64,000 nucleotides of DNA from contig MU405248.1 in the NCBI GenBank assembly GCA_022836615.1, positions 1 through 64,000 on the forward strand, written 5' to 3'. The stretch comes from Annulohypoxylon bovei var. microspora (lineage: Eukaryota > Ascomycota > Sordariomycetes > Xylariales > Hypoxylaceae). A program made the position numbers and the translations under genes. Of this stretch, positions 47,016 to 58,642 are shown piece by piece (the stretch's first letter is position 1; every line of letters begins with the position of its first letter). The notes below the pieces were generated by a model. The model was not told the DNA's origin. It did not search any database and was given only the letters and a program-made list of their open reading frames with translations.

Positions 47016-48002
47016 ATGGCGCACATGACGAACCCCCTCGCGACGCCCGGCCAGCTGTACCAGCGAACCTCCTTCAGCGCGCTGCCCTCCGACCTGCAAG
47101 ACATCATCTTCTTCGCGACGCAAGTCCTGACGCAAGCCGCCGGCGTGCTCCTCCGCACCCCCCAATCCGTCGCCGCGCAGGCCGGCGTCGTGCTCGCGCG
47201 GTACTGGCTCGTCGTCTCGCCGCTCTCCCACGAGTTCAGCGACGCCTCGGCCGCCGCCTTCTACCTCGTCGCCAAGCTCGGCGCGCACCCGTGCCCGCCC
47301 CGCGACGTCTGCAACGTGTACGCGTACCTGCTGTCGCCCAGCTCGCCGCTGTTCCGGGGGCGCCGCGCGCCCGACCCGAAGGACCCGGACGGAGACCGGG
47401 ACCCGTCCTCGCACTACCTGTCCGAGAGCGCGTACGCGGCCTCCCGCGCGCGCATCCTCGCGCTCGAGGCGCGCATCCTGTACTCGCTGTCCTTCGACAC
47501 GCACGTGGCGCTGCCGCACCCCCTCGCCGTCACGTACCTGCAGGCGCTCGACTTCCTCTCGGCGCCCAGGACGCGCATCGCGGCGCGCAGCGTCGCGTAC
47601 CTGAACACGGCGCTGCTGTCGCCGCAGCTGCTGTACCTGACGCACCAGCCGCACGCGCTGGCGGTGGCGGCGATCTACGCGGCGGCGCGCGACGTCGGGG
47701 CCAAGATGCCCGAGTGCGCGTGGTGGGAGGTCTTCGACGTCGACCGCGAGGAGCTCGGGTTCCTGGTCGTCGGCATGCGCAGCCTCGAGGGCTGGGCGCG
47801 CAAGCAGAGAGACGTGCACGAGGAACTGGGACGAGGGATGGTGACGCGGGCCTTCGTCGAGGAGGAGATGAGGAAGAGAGGTTTAAGGATCGGTAATGGG
47901 AGCGGGGGCGCGTCCGGTAAAGCTGGAATTAGTGAGGTGGAGGATGAAGAGGCGGCTATGATGCGGCAGTTGGATGAGAAGGCCGCGCAACTAGAAGAGT
48001 GA
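47016..48002 (+). CDS. Cyclin-domain protein (cyclin L/K-like)
   Basis: A single exon of 328 aa. The first 200 residues look like two cyclin boxes: LPSDLQDIIFFATQVLTQAAGVLLRTPQSVAAQAGVVLARYW (about 24-65), then SDASAAAFYLVAKLG, an RDVCNVYAYLL helix, and ILALEARILYSLSFDTHVALPHPLAVTYLQAL (about 144-176). The second fold contains VAYLNTALLSPQLLYLTHQPHALAVAAIYAAARDVG (about 191-227). EARILYSLSFD...HP matches the transcription-cyclin group (L, K, C, T) that activates Cdk partners for RNA polymerase II or splicing. The exact orthologue is not clear. A helical Glu-rich tail ends it. Codons end in G or C almost throughout, so long antisense frames are also open; they are shadows. Start context ACAATGG is good. 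Confidence 0.82.
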   Translation: MAHMTNPLATPGQLYQRTSFSALPSDLQDIIFFATQVLTQAAGVLLRTPQSVAAQAGVVLARYWLVVSPLSHEFSDASAAAFYLVAKLGAHPCPPRDVCNVYAYLLSPSSPLFRGRRAPDPKDPDGDRDPSSHYLSESAYAASRARILALEARILYSLSFDTHVALPHPLAVTYLQALDFLSAPRTRIAARSVAYLNTALLSPQLLYLTHQPHALAVAAIYAAARDVGAKMPECAWWEVFDVDREELGFLVVGMRSLEGWARKQRDVHEELGRGMVTRAFVEEEMRKRGLRIGNGSGGASGKAGISEVEDEEAAMMRQLDEKAAQLEE

Positions 48003-48576
48003 TTTGCGCGAAAGCGTACCTACCTTGGTATGCAGTCACATTGGTCTAGATGGGGTTCAGGCTACGGGAAAGCAATCGACTGTTATTGACCTTTACAGCT
48101 CATGTCTGTCTGCTATGTAAACGCATCCGTTCCTAGGCCCAGGCAGGGCATTCCAAAAATGGGGGCGGATTAAAAGGGTATTAAAAGAAGAGAAAGACTT
48201 TCGAAAAAACACTCCGGAAACTTCGCACCGACATGTTGGACCGTTCGCCGTCCCATTACAGAGAAATCTCACTTCATACCTCCACTGAGACTCGTCATGT
48301 TTCTCGTCGGCATACATTTCCATTATAATGGAATGATGAAAACCGAGAAAAGCTATGTGAATCAATAGGTCTCGAAAAAGGCAAACTATTAATCATAATT
48401 AGTTAACATCCCTATTATCAGTATTCATTACATACATACCTCCTGTTCGGCATACTTCGTCGTTAGAAACCTCTTCCTTGAGATTACGTTGTGGATATAG
48501 TGAAGTACTATGACAGTACAATCACTCATCAGGTCTGGTGGTATGACTTGATGCTAGAGAACTCGTCGCGTCGAGT
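48003..48576. other. Intergenic region between convergent genes
   Basis: About 570 bases between the stop codons of the cyclin-domain gene and the next gene. Nothing recognisable is present. Confidence 0.6.
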
Positions 48577-49934
48577 CTACTCCGAGTCGGATATCTCAAT
48601 GACTTCCATCACCCCAACTTCATTCTCGTCGCTCTCATCTGAGTCTTCAAAGTCTTCAGAGTCTTCCTCCTCTGTTGAGTCTGTCAAGTATATCACGTCT
48701 GATGAGTGTGCAGAGCTCACTGGGGTGCTCTCTCCGGACGCCTGTGCGCTCACTGTGGAACCATGGTCACCAAGTTCAGATGGAGAGGTATATTCCAAGG
48801 TTGCCTTAGTTTTCACGAGCATCTCAATTGAGTATTCCATTCGAATGACGTTGTAGGTTGCGTATGCTAAGTCCATTGTCTTGCTTTCTCTCTCCTTGGC
48901 CGTTGTAGGGTCTAGAGCGGCATCGAGAACGATTTTTCGTGATGCTTCTTTCTGTACCTCCAACAATTTGCATCCGAGTCCGATATCGAGCCAATGAATA
49001 AACTTCTTGAGTAATTCAAGGAACTCTGCCGTCTTCTCGTCCTTGAGGACTCGGCAGAGGGTGATACAGTGATCAGCTATTAACGTGACATCGCGGGCTT
49101 GCGGGTTAACGCTATGCTTAACATAGATCGAGTGGCACTCTTGGTACAACTTGGCTAGTGTTGTACCGGTGAATTTCGTGCCTAAAGCAGCGGATGGCAC
49201 GACGAATTCACACTCCTTGGCGACCTCGTCGAGGTCATCGCCTGCTCGAATTCTGTCGAACACGTCTGACAGCTTCATGTTACGACACCACTTGCGAAGC
49301 CACTTCAAGGTCACTTCGTTAGCGACCTGGAAGATGCTATCGGCCGTGCTGATGAGAGCACTTGTGGGCAATCCGAGAAATTTCATCTCGGGGTGATCTT
49401 TGAGAACATCTTCTAGACTTCTCTGGCTGGAGTCGGGCGCGTCTGTGATTGATCGCGTCTCATGCTGTTAAGAAACATTGTTAGTTATATAACGGCCTCG
49501 CTAATGATAAGTTCATCGGTACTTTGAGAGTTGCTGTGCGAGATGACAGACAGAAATCTCGCATAAGTAAAACCAATGTGTCTATATATAAGGGCCATTA
49601 CGTTATGTAATAGGTTACTTACAACAATATTCGCAAAGCGATAATCTAGATGACCCGGGTGACCGAATGGTTGGTTCAAGCCTTCAACGTGGGCGCCTTT
49701 GAGAAGACCTCGCAGGTTCTCTTGAGTACAATTGCTGAAATTCAACAAGTTAGGATCAGTGGCATGTACTTCCCAGTTCGATTGAGGGCGTGGAGGAGGC
49801 TGCTGAAGATTGACTTGGGGCAACTGTCCTTGAGGCTTCGGCTGAGAACGGCTCTCTCTCTCGGCGCGTCTTTTTGCACGTCGCCTTTTCTCTTTTCGCC
49901 TATTGGCAGCTCGTCTTGCTTCAGTTGGCGCCAT
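48577..49934 (-). CDS. Uncharacterised protein with basic N-terminus and acidic C-terminus
   Basis: The model is complement(join(48577..49464, 49623..49934)), 399 aa, with a 158-nt intron (GTAAGT donor, ACAG acceptor) that joins the two exons in frame. Residues 5-28 are strongly basic (RRAANRRKEKRRRAKRRAER), which could be a nuclear signal or RNA-binding stretch. Gln/Pro-rich sequence follows to about 60. Residues 70-104 hold CTQENLRGLLKGAHVEGLNQPFGHPGHLDYRF. Residues 130-310 are helical and mixed-charge (LKWLRKWCRNMKLSDVFDRI, LIADHCITLCRVLKDEKTAEFLELLKKFIHWLDIG). The tail is very acidic and Ser-rich (STEEEDSEDFEDSDESDENE). I know no family for it. Start ATG 49934 gives a sensible N-terminus (MAPTEARRAAN). 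Confidence 0.72.
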
Positions 49935-51016
49935 GTTGAGATACGTGATGGCAATTGAATTGAGAAGCAATTGAGGAAGGGTGGAGAAATGACGGAGGTA
50001 GGAGATAGAAGTGATGGGTGTACAAGGGAAAACATTGAAGGAAGGAAGAAACAGTCTGGCAGAATCTAATTCATAAGTGGGCTAAAGAAAAACAATTGGA
50101 TCTCGTCGTAACTCTCGTCGGCTTCGAAGGCGGGCTCAAAGACCGGACGATAGACCGGACGATAGAGTCATGTCGATGTAATAAGTACAGACCGTATAGG
50201 AGTGCGCCTGCCGTCTGTACTGGAACAGGCCCACCTTCCCAATATCTTGGGTCCGCTCTTCGAAGAAGAATAAGAGCAAGTTACTTCCCTTCAAAGGCTT
50301 GATCAGAATCAATAAGGAAAGAGTGTTTGCTCGTGGGTCCTGCTCCTGCTTAATACAAAAGCATTGTCATATTTTAGCATGCTGGATATGCATAACGATT
50401 ACGCATTTGATTCAATGCATTAGGTAGGTACCTATATATGGACTATAACATCTACGCAATACCTGATCTACTAATTCGTTACGCATATTTAGTTCTGTAG
50501 AGGCATAGGCGTTGATGCCTCGGACTCATCCCTTTCAGCACGAGAAGGAAACCCCCTTTTCTAGGAAGATTGACATTGAATATGAGGGGAAATAGAATCT
50601 ATATGTACTTGCTACGCTGTGAAGTAGTTGGATCTTTACTACTGATAATTATTAGGATAAACTGGAACATGGTGGAATTATCTTCATAAGTACAGAAAGG
50701 GGTCGCCACTTAAGGGGAAATTGGGGTCACAGAGACAATGAACAATAAGTTCGTAAGATGATCACTCGAAACTAGATCAAATAATTAGGTACGACAGTTA
50801 TCACAAAAGAACATAGCATAAACATGTTCATAGGGCATTCCCATTTTCCAGGGCTTAAAGAGCCAGCACCTACTTTAGGTAACTATATATTCTTAAACAT
50901 AGGGGCCTCCCATATCCAACCCGAGCGCCGTGCTCATGCCTGCCGACCGCCATGATCTGACGATAAAGATAAAATTCCCTTGTACCCTATATACAATCCC
51001 ATAATCCGGAAGCCCG
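49935..51016. other. Intergenic region, no gene seen
   Basis: One kilobase upstream of the acidic-tailed gene and downstream of the phosphate permease. It holds a 13-bp tandem pair (GACCGGACGATAG-type, near 50140-50165) and no coding frame. Confidence 0.55.
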
Positions 51017-53410
51017 TTACTTTAGTAAACTCCCGACGTCTTGTAGCCGTATGTTATCCATAGCGAGGGGGTTCCCGCCTCTATCTATCCTGCCCCAACC
51101 AGCCCCCCATCCGGGCAGCACGCCCGCGCTTGCCACCACCGTCTCGCCGGACCCCGCGAACCCGGCTGTCGAGCTCGAGCTCGCCGCACAATCCGTCACA
51201 CTAGCAGCGCCCGGACGACGGTTGCGCCTCCAGAACATCCAGCCCCTATCCGTCGTGCCAGCATCCCGTGCCGCCAACTCGGGCGTCGACATTATACCGG
51301 TCCGACTCCGGGTCCGACCGTTCGTTGCCACGCGCGGGTAAATGAACCCGGCCGGTTGGCCGCCTGAGAACGGGTTCCACCACCGCGATTTGGCGGGCGT
51401 CTCCACGAAGCTGCCGTTGCGGCCCGAGTTATACGACGTCGGGGGTTCGCCCGCTAGTTCTTCGAGGGTGTACCCCTTGGTCTCGGGGATGAGGAGGGAC
51501 GAGAGTGTGCCGCACAACATGAATAGTGCGAATATCTGCATCAGTCGGTCGAGCCAGGGCGTACATTCCTTGCCAGTACACGGAGTCGGCGCGTCTTTTG
51601 TGAGGAGTGGCAGTGAGATGACTTGCGCGATGATGGCGCCGACCTTTCCCATAGCCGCCGAAAACCCGTGGCCGGTAGAGCGGTAGCGGGTCGGAAAACA
51701 CTCGCCGGGGACGATAAAAGTGGTCGTGTTTGGACCGAAGTTGAAGAAGAAGTTTGCGGTAACGTAGAGGGCCAAGAGGGCCCCCTGACTGAGGCTATTG
51801 TAAAGGAAGCCTAATACGGAAAATGTGATTGTGAGTATGATAAACCCGATAATTTGGAGTGTTTTACGCCCAATGGTATCAATGGTGAGTATAGCGGTCC
51901 AATACCCAGGCAGAGAGCCTGCCACAACAAGAATAATCGTGCCAACTGCACCGTTGAATAAGATAGAGTATAGTGAGTCTCCATTGGCATAGCCGATTGC
52001 TTGTAACACTATCTGGTTGTTCAAGCCTAGACCGTAAAAGGCAAGGTCCTACACCAAGGTTAGATAGGCCTAGCAGAACAAAAGATGCAATATACCCACC
52101 AGAAAAAACCAGGATAGAGTCGTCCCCATTAAGACTTTAGCGTTCTTCCATTGCTTAAAGTATTTGTAAAGGTCATGCCAGGAAGCCGAGGGTATGTTTA
52201 GCGCCGGGGCCGCGATCTTCTTCATCCTCGCTTGCATGATCTCATCAACTTCTCCTTCTCCTTCGCTCGCCATGTATGCCTTAATATCGGCGGCCGCTTT
52301 CTCGACGTCTTTGGCAACTTCGAATGTATACCTGGGCGTTTCGGGAATCGTAATGCGATAATAGAGCGCAAAGCAGGCTGGAAAGGCTCCAACTCCCACG
52401 ATGATACGCCAGCAGCGATCAGCTGCTATCTGACATGCGTAATCACATTGATCAACTCCGGGCGCATTACCAAAGGCGTCCTTAAAACATGAGGTGACGA
52501 TTAAAGCCACGACTGCTGCCAGCAACTGACCCATCCCTTGCATCGAGAACACGGCGGCCATCATTGCACCGCGCCACCTCGTAGGCGCAAACTCCGAGGT
52601 AATGACCGCACTGAGGGGATAGTCACCACCTATACCGATCCTATTTATGAGCTTAGCACAGTATTGTTATGTACTGGTGATCCTAACGTACCCCATCATG
52701 ACTCTCCAAAATGTCATCAGTCCAGTGAAGCTTACAGACTGGGAGGCGGCAACTATATATATGCGAAATCATATATTAGCGATTATAAATTTTATTCAAT
52801 GGCTCTGCTTTCTTGAAATCAAATGATACGTATCACGTATAGGATTGTTTGATGATTAGTTACAATGACAGGGTGGTGTAGATAGTGATTCAAAGGACGT
52901 CATAATTTAGTTCAAAGTAATTTTTTAAGACTTACCCAAACAACAGGACAGAGTTGAGAAGACGATAATACCCAGCTCAACTCCATACATCCTCCTCCTC
53001 CCAAACCTATCTGCCATCCAACCGAACAGGATTTGACCGACGACGATTCCCGCGCTCGTCGATGCCTTCAGAGTCTGGCTGACGGGGGTTGGTAAGTGCC
53101 CGTAATTCCCCCCATATCCATTTTTCGCACTCGACGGAGGACCATGCCAGAATACGACGCCAAGAAGTGTAGTAACAAGGTTTATAGCGAATATGTCGTA
53201 CGAATCCAGGAAGAAGCCTATACCGGCGACTAGCACAGCCCTTACATGGTACATGCCAAAGGGGACTTTGTCGATTTCCGACAGCGCGAGTCGCCGCCTC
53301 AGGTTGGGATCTTGGATGTGACTGAAATCGTTGAAGAAGTTATGAAAAGCTCGGTTGCCGCCATAGGTGCGTTCATACGACGCCGGAGTCATCGGCTCCA
53401 GCGTGGACAT
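51017..53410 (-). CDS. High-affinity phosphate permease, Pho84 type (MFS)
   Basis: The model is complement(join(51017..52048, 52100..52640, 52692..52752, 52936..53410)), 702 aa, with introns of 51, 51 and 183 nt. It is a plasma-membrane phosphate/proton symporter of the major facilitator superfamily. The family signature GIGIGGDYPLSAVITSEFA spans the third splice (about 177-195). The first half has VLVAGIGFFLDSYDIFAINLV (near 60-80) and the loop motif GWMADRFGRRRMYG (near 131-144). The second half has DLAFYGLGLNNQIVLQAIGY and NFGPNTTTFIVPGECFPTRYR. PETKGYTLEEL marks the end of helix 12. A long hydrophilic tail of about 140 residues follows; Pho84 itself (about 590 aa) is shorter. The 61-nt exon 2 supplies the helix-4 residues VAASQSVSFTGLMTFWRVMM. 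It could also carry other phosphate-like solutes. Confidence 0.9.
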
Positions 53411-55978
53411 CCTCGAAAACTTGGTGATCTTCGCCTATCTTAAGTGCTCTGTGTTCTAGGCTGTGAAAGTAGAATATGAGCATAGCTCCTAATAGATGGT
53501 ATCGGTGGTGACTCGATTCCAGTGCGGATTATTCATGGTGTCGTATGTTTTACCGGACCGCCGTATAGAAGCGTACAATGCGGCTCCACGGAACACAAAA
53601 TCTCACGAGCGTCGTTTGTACGAGTCTGATCCTGTTACCGAAAATAGATGGAAGTAATTGGAGATACGGCCTGAGACACGGGGTTTAAAATAGCAAATGA
53701 TATAAAGAAAGAATAGAAGAATTAAGACGGGCAGAGTCTTGTAACTCTTTCGAGATCGCGCGTAGAGCCTCGTAGTGCCTAAGGTGGGGAGGTTTTGATC
53801 TGACGCAGTCTGGAGATCGTCCCGGTAATTAAACGTTTTCTAGATGTTACACGGTCCCATCGACCCAATGGCGTGGGCAGGCTGGATGTCTCGGTACGTT
53901 CCTAAAAGGGATCTAGGGGCTTGCGGGTTGGGCTGATGCTATGTTAGGATGTGATCCACCAATGCGGTGTGGGAAACGAAGGCGAATGCTGAAGGGAAAA
54001 GATGTAAGAGGTGCAAGAACGTGCTCCCGAACGTGCTCCCGAACGCGCATTCGTAACTAGCCTCGAGTTATCCTTGACACTTCTTCAACGGCCTTACCTA
54101 TTCGTTTTACTAGTGCAACGCCTCATCGAATTGTGGTAGAGAACGACAAGGTATCAAAACGTAATGTGAAGTGTTAGGTAGGAATAAGTTATAAATCACT
54201 ATATTGTCAAGAATTTCAGAGCTTCATCATCACGCCCATCTATTCGGACCGTATGAAGGTTGTGATTGGCTATGTTTCCTAAAAACGATGGGCTGTTTAG
54301 GGCTAGTTCTAAAGAAGTAACATATAACGGGTGATAGTTCTAGATGAATTATAGCTTACCCGCCTAGTTAGAGTACCAAGAGTGTGAAAGGTTGGCGTGA
54401 AACTTCAGCTGAGCATTGCCATTTGCATCAATTCGGTGAGGTTCAAGTGGAACTCATCGTGGAAAATCTGGTTTAACGCCAAGGAAGAGTCTTCTTCCTT
54501 GGTTACTCTGGCTCCTGTGTGTGGGAGGCAGCATCACATGATGGTCGAAGTTGTTATGTAGTACATACATGCATATACATGTTGGAGTGAAGGAGATGAG
54601 TGACAAGTCTAAGATCTCCAAACAGCAGGTCGAAGTCGAGATCCTTCGGAGTGGCATGGGCTTGGCAGGGTATACCAAGGTACCTAGACGCTAGAGAAAT
54701 ACAGCTATTACCTAGGTAGTATCCAGGTACATGCAGTGGTCGATGAGCCGCCGGGTGAGTGGACCCTTTTCCGGGGCGAAGCGAAGCACAAGCCATCCGG
54801 GCCGTGATTTAGGGTTTAAGATTACTTAAGCACCTTATGAACCTGGAAGCTTAGCTGGCTGAATTAACTTCGAAGCTTCTTCATATATATATCTATAGAT
54901 CTTTCTCAACTTTGATATGTATTAGCGACATAAAGCCCGAGATTCTCTCACTCGGTACTGAACGGTATTCTTTCAGTTTTAACTGTTACAAATCTGCCCC
55001 TTTTCAGGAGGTGAGTAATTAATATTAGGATGAAGTCGTAAGTGACCTAACGAGGAACCATTCCACTTGGCGAGAGGCGCTCACGTAGTCACATTATGCA
55101 ACCAATCAAAATTCAGCATTCCACAACGTGGTCCAAACCATTCGACGTCAAGAATACAAAAATCTGCCCGCCACCGTGCCTATGTTTTGCATGCTGCATT
55201 ACTCAACTCGGCAGTGACAAACAACAAAAATACCATCGCGTTTGAACCGTAACGGTAATCGCTAGCGAGGATGCAAATCTGCGGCTTGATAGCTCCTTGA
55301 CAATTTCGACGCCGAAGAATTTGCGAATGCGAATCTGTAAAGTCGTGGCCGTGCCTGTGACCAACGTCAACCTTACTCGTGGGGTGTTCCTCGGTCACGA
55401 ATATAGTATGGCAAAGCTAGAATCATAAAAGCAACCAACGCCATTAGGAATGTACATAGAAACATTACACACTTGGACACTTATGATTCTATCCGATATT
55501 TTTTTATGTTCCTGCAGTCGACACTAACTTGATCACATGCTGCAGGGAATCCGAGTCAAAAACCTGACTAATGTACGGTGGTTTTCATGTTGGTACCTAA
55601 GTTTTAAAATTCGTTGATGGTCTCCGTAGTTTCACGCATACATAATATATCATGTCCCCGAAGCTCCGGGTTTGTACGTAAATTGCTTGGGTCGGTCCAA
55701 CGGTACCCCACGTTACCGTTAGTGGTTCGGTTTGATGCGCATGTTGAAGATGTGACCTCTGATTCGACGCTGCTGGTCTCTACCAGAAACTCGGGTCACG
55801 CACATAATAGGCGTGCCCTGTATGTATGTCTCTCGATCCTGGGTGCTAGCGCGATCCGGCCCCGCCAAGCATCAGTTCCAGACTTACAATGTAGCAGTGC
55901 GATTTGACCATCGTACGGGGAAATCGTTTAATAGCTTCAATATCGAGTCATTTGGGATAGTCCCTGCGTATTGACTAT
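53411..55978. other. Intergenic region, no gene seen
   Basis: These 2.6 kb contain the upstream region of the phosphate permease and the downstream region of MET2. One TACCTAGGTA copy is at 54709-54718. A 13-bp pair (GAACGTGCTCCC) sits near 54017-54040. No reading frame has coding character. Confidence 0.55.
54709..54718. repeat. Palindrome TACCTAGGTA, copy 7
   Basis: A perfect copy in the intergenic region between the phosphate permease and MET2. Confidence 0.9.
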
Positions 55979-57606
55979 CTACCATGCGGTTATGTCTTCT
56001 ACTTCAGCCTCTCCAAATGTGCTGGACTTGGTCAACTGGCCGACGCTAGCTGCCTCCACGTGGTCCCCTTGCCTCGCCATAACATTCGGTAGCGTTTCGT
56101 GTAGGAACTCTAGAATGTATTTATTGACTTGCTCGAATTGAAGCAGGAAAGCATCATGACCTTCTTGGCTGTCTATCTTCTCGAGCCTAGCATTCTTTAT
56201 GTGCTCCGCTAGCTCCTGCTGTTCGGCGAATGTGAAGAGCCCGTCGCTTTCAATTCCTAGAACCAGCGTAGGCTGCTCAATGAGACCGAGCGCTTCCGCG
56301 ATGCTATCGGCGCGATATCGTGAGACGTCGTGCGTGTCTAGTTTCCGCGTAATAGCAATATAGCAGTTGCTGTCAAAGCGCTTGACAAATTTCTCCCCTT
56401 GGTAGCGAAGATATGACTGAGCTGAGAAGTAGGTTGTCGTTGGCAATGATTCTTCTTTACCAGCGCTATCCGTTTTCGGGCCGGAGAATTGAGGGTCAAG
56501 CGATTGGCCATTGGTATCATTGGAGTTGCTTGAATTAGCCTCGTTGGAGACAGCTGGCTGGTTGCCCGTGTAGCTGTTGTTCCTTGATATTCTTGTTGTT
56601 TTGTGTCCATCGTTGTGGATATGAAAGTGAGCCTCAGATGGGGTGCTTGGGCGTGGCCTTTCCCGGATAATTTGGCGCCTAGCCGGGTCCGGAATGTTGC
56701 GTCCAAACCGTGCCTCAAAAGAGTTCCGGCTACGATAAGTCAAAAGCGCCGACATACGGGCTGCTCCAAGGCCGGTTGAAGGCGGATCGGAGAAGGAGTA
56801 ATACCCATCGTCATATTTCGGGTCCGCATATATGCTCTGTCGTTGAGCCTCGCCCCAGCTAATGCCCCAAGCGCTATGGCGGCTTGAAGTAGCAATCGGG
56901 ACAATGCTTCTCACGTAATCCTTACCGAAATATGCCCATTCAAGTACGAGCATACCTCCCATAGAACCACCAATGACAGCGGCGATCTGACGTACTCCTA
57001 GGTCGTCCAGGAGCATTTTATGCAGGCTGTCTTATGTCAGAAGCGAATCTGCAGCTAGCCTTTATTAAGACTTACTTGACATCATCTCTTATAGTGGTAA
57101 GAGGAAACTCGGGTCCATATCTCTCGTTGTTCGGATCACCATCCTTGGCGGTCACTGGGCTTGCTGTGCCATAAGGGCTACCTAAGCTGTTCATACAAAT
57201 GATGAAGAATCTTGAAGTGTCAAACGCTCGACCAGGACCGCCGAGAAGAGGCCCCCACCAGTCACTGACATCAGCAGAGCCGGTTAGAGCATGGCATATA
57301 ACCATGGCATTGTCTGCATTTGGAGAGAGCTTTCCTCGTGTTGTATATGCTAACGGCACATTTTCCAAGATGACGCCAGATTCAAGAGTGAAGCTTGGAA
57401 TGATGGCGATTTTCTGATCTGGGATTAGATTTGCGAACGGATTCTCAGGTTGCTGCTGAGTTCTTTCTTGGAAGTATTCAGCCACTATTCTTTCCTACTA
57501 GGGATATTAAGGAGCAATTGCGGTTGCATTGAAGTTGGTATAAGAAATTGAATAGTTATAACTGACCATATTTTGGCTGCTTTTCAGCGCTATCTTTGGA
57601 CGCCAT
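55979..57606 (-). CDS. MET2: Homoserine O-acetyltransferase
   Basis: The model is complement(join(55979..57026, 57076..57484, 57567..57606)), 498 aa, with introns of 49 and 82 nt. Exon 1 codes for only 13 residues and joins to VAEYFQERT. The enzyme moves acetyl from acetyl-CoA to L-homoserine, the first step specific to methionine in fungi. It is an alpha/beta-hydrolase: nucleophile S171 in IGGSMGGM, acid D411 in GIESDGLFTF and base H440 in QEGHDAFLL form the expected triad. Other family marks are YTTRGKLS, VICHALTGSADVSDWWGPLLG and SPYGTASP. A Ser/Asn-rich linker of roughly 80 residues (about 270-350) is inserted in the cap region, longer than in bacteria but usual for fungal Met2. The gene is divergent from THO2. 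Confidence 0.95.
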
Positions 57607-58642
57607 CCTATCAAGCGTTTGTGATGTGTGATGTGTGAGATGTGAGGGTAGAATATGTAGATATATAGGTAGATATAAATGTAGCTAGATATGTTGAAGA
57701 TAGGTAGAGGTATAGATGGGACCTCGGAGCCCAGATGGTGTCGTTTGCGAAGGCTTAGAAAAGATTAGATGTAACCTATCGTACATAAAGCCTCTATTTC
57801 AAGGTGTACTGAGCACTAAGTGACAACCTTAGTATGCATGTATACCTCTTTAAATAATTGCTATTGGACCTGGTTTGAGTCGCACGTCATTTTGTAGAAG
57901 TGAGGGTTGTCCAATTATGACTCTCATTCGATATCGGAGACATATGGGTACGTACCTCCAAATTTTCGCTTACATAAGTACTACCTCAATGGAAGGCGAC
58001 TTTGCCACTCATAGTATTTAGTGGGTCTAAGTTCACAAAGTATCCGATACTCTAATTTCAAACGATGGACCTAAGAAATAAAAGTTCAATCTACATCTTC
58101 TCTCCCTGCATGCAGCCTTACCCTTTTGCAAGCTTTGAGGCTGCATAACTCCTTCAATCCACCACGCGATAGCTTCTTCCATCCAACGCGAAACACTGTC
58201 CTTGTCAAACGGGCAGCATTCCCAACTCACCACCTTTCCCTTCTCTTTAACCTTCACCCATTACTCAAGCCAACAGTTTGGCCGATTATTTGAGGGAAGG
58301 CTATTTTTTGTACAACACATACACTCACGCACACGTTATACCATCATTTCTTTGTTCTTCCTATCTACCTTCTTTTAATTCTTTTATCATCAACTCGCGA
58401 TTTTCTGACTTGTCAACCTGTCAACTGTCCCTTCGGAAACCCTACACGGCTATTCCCAACGGAACTATCAGAATTCGTAACCGGCCAACTCTTTCGAGCA
58501 CTGCACATTGTATTTAGGTCTATCCTAAGCATGCTTGAGACCATTTTCCACAGCACCTAATTCATCATCGCCAGCATTTTGGTCTTCAGCCTCATCTTCT
58601 ATGACCCTTTTTGTTTCATAGAACTTGTCGCACACAATCAAG
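57607..58642. promoter_or_regulatory. Divergent promoter region of MET2 and THO2
   Basis: About 1.04 kb lies between the two start codons, so both promoters are here. The MET2 side carries a TAGATAT/GTAGATA-rich low-complexity stretch (about 57650-57720). I did not find an exact CACGTG element, the usual sulphur-gene site. Confidence 0.4.

Noticed and set aside
46983..47819. A 278-codon frame opposite the cyclin-domain gene
   Set aside because: Same cause: high GC. The + strand frame shows cyclin boxes and a good start.
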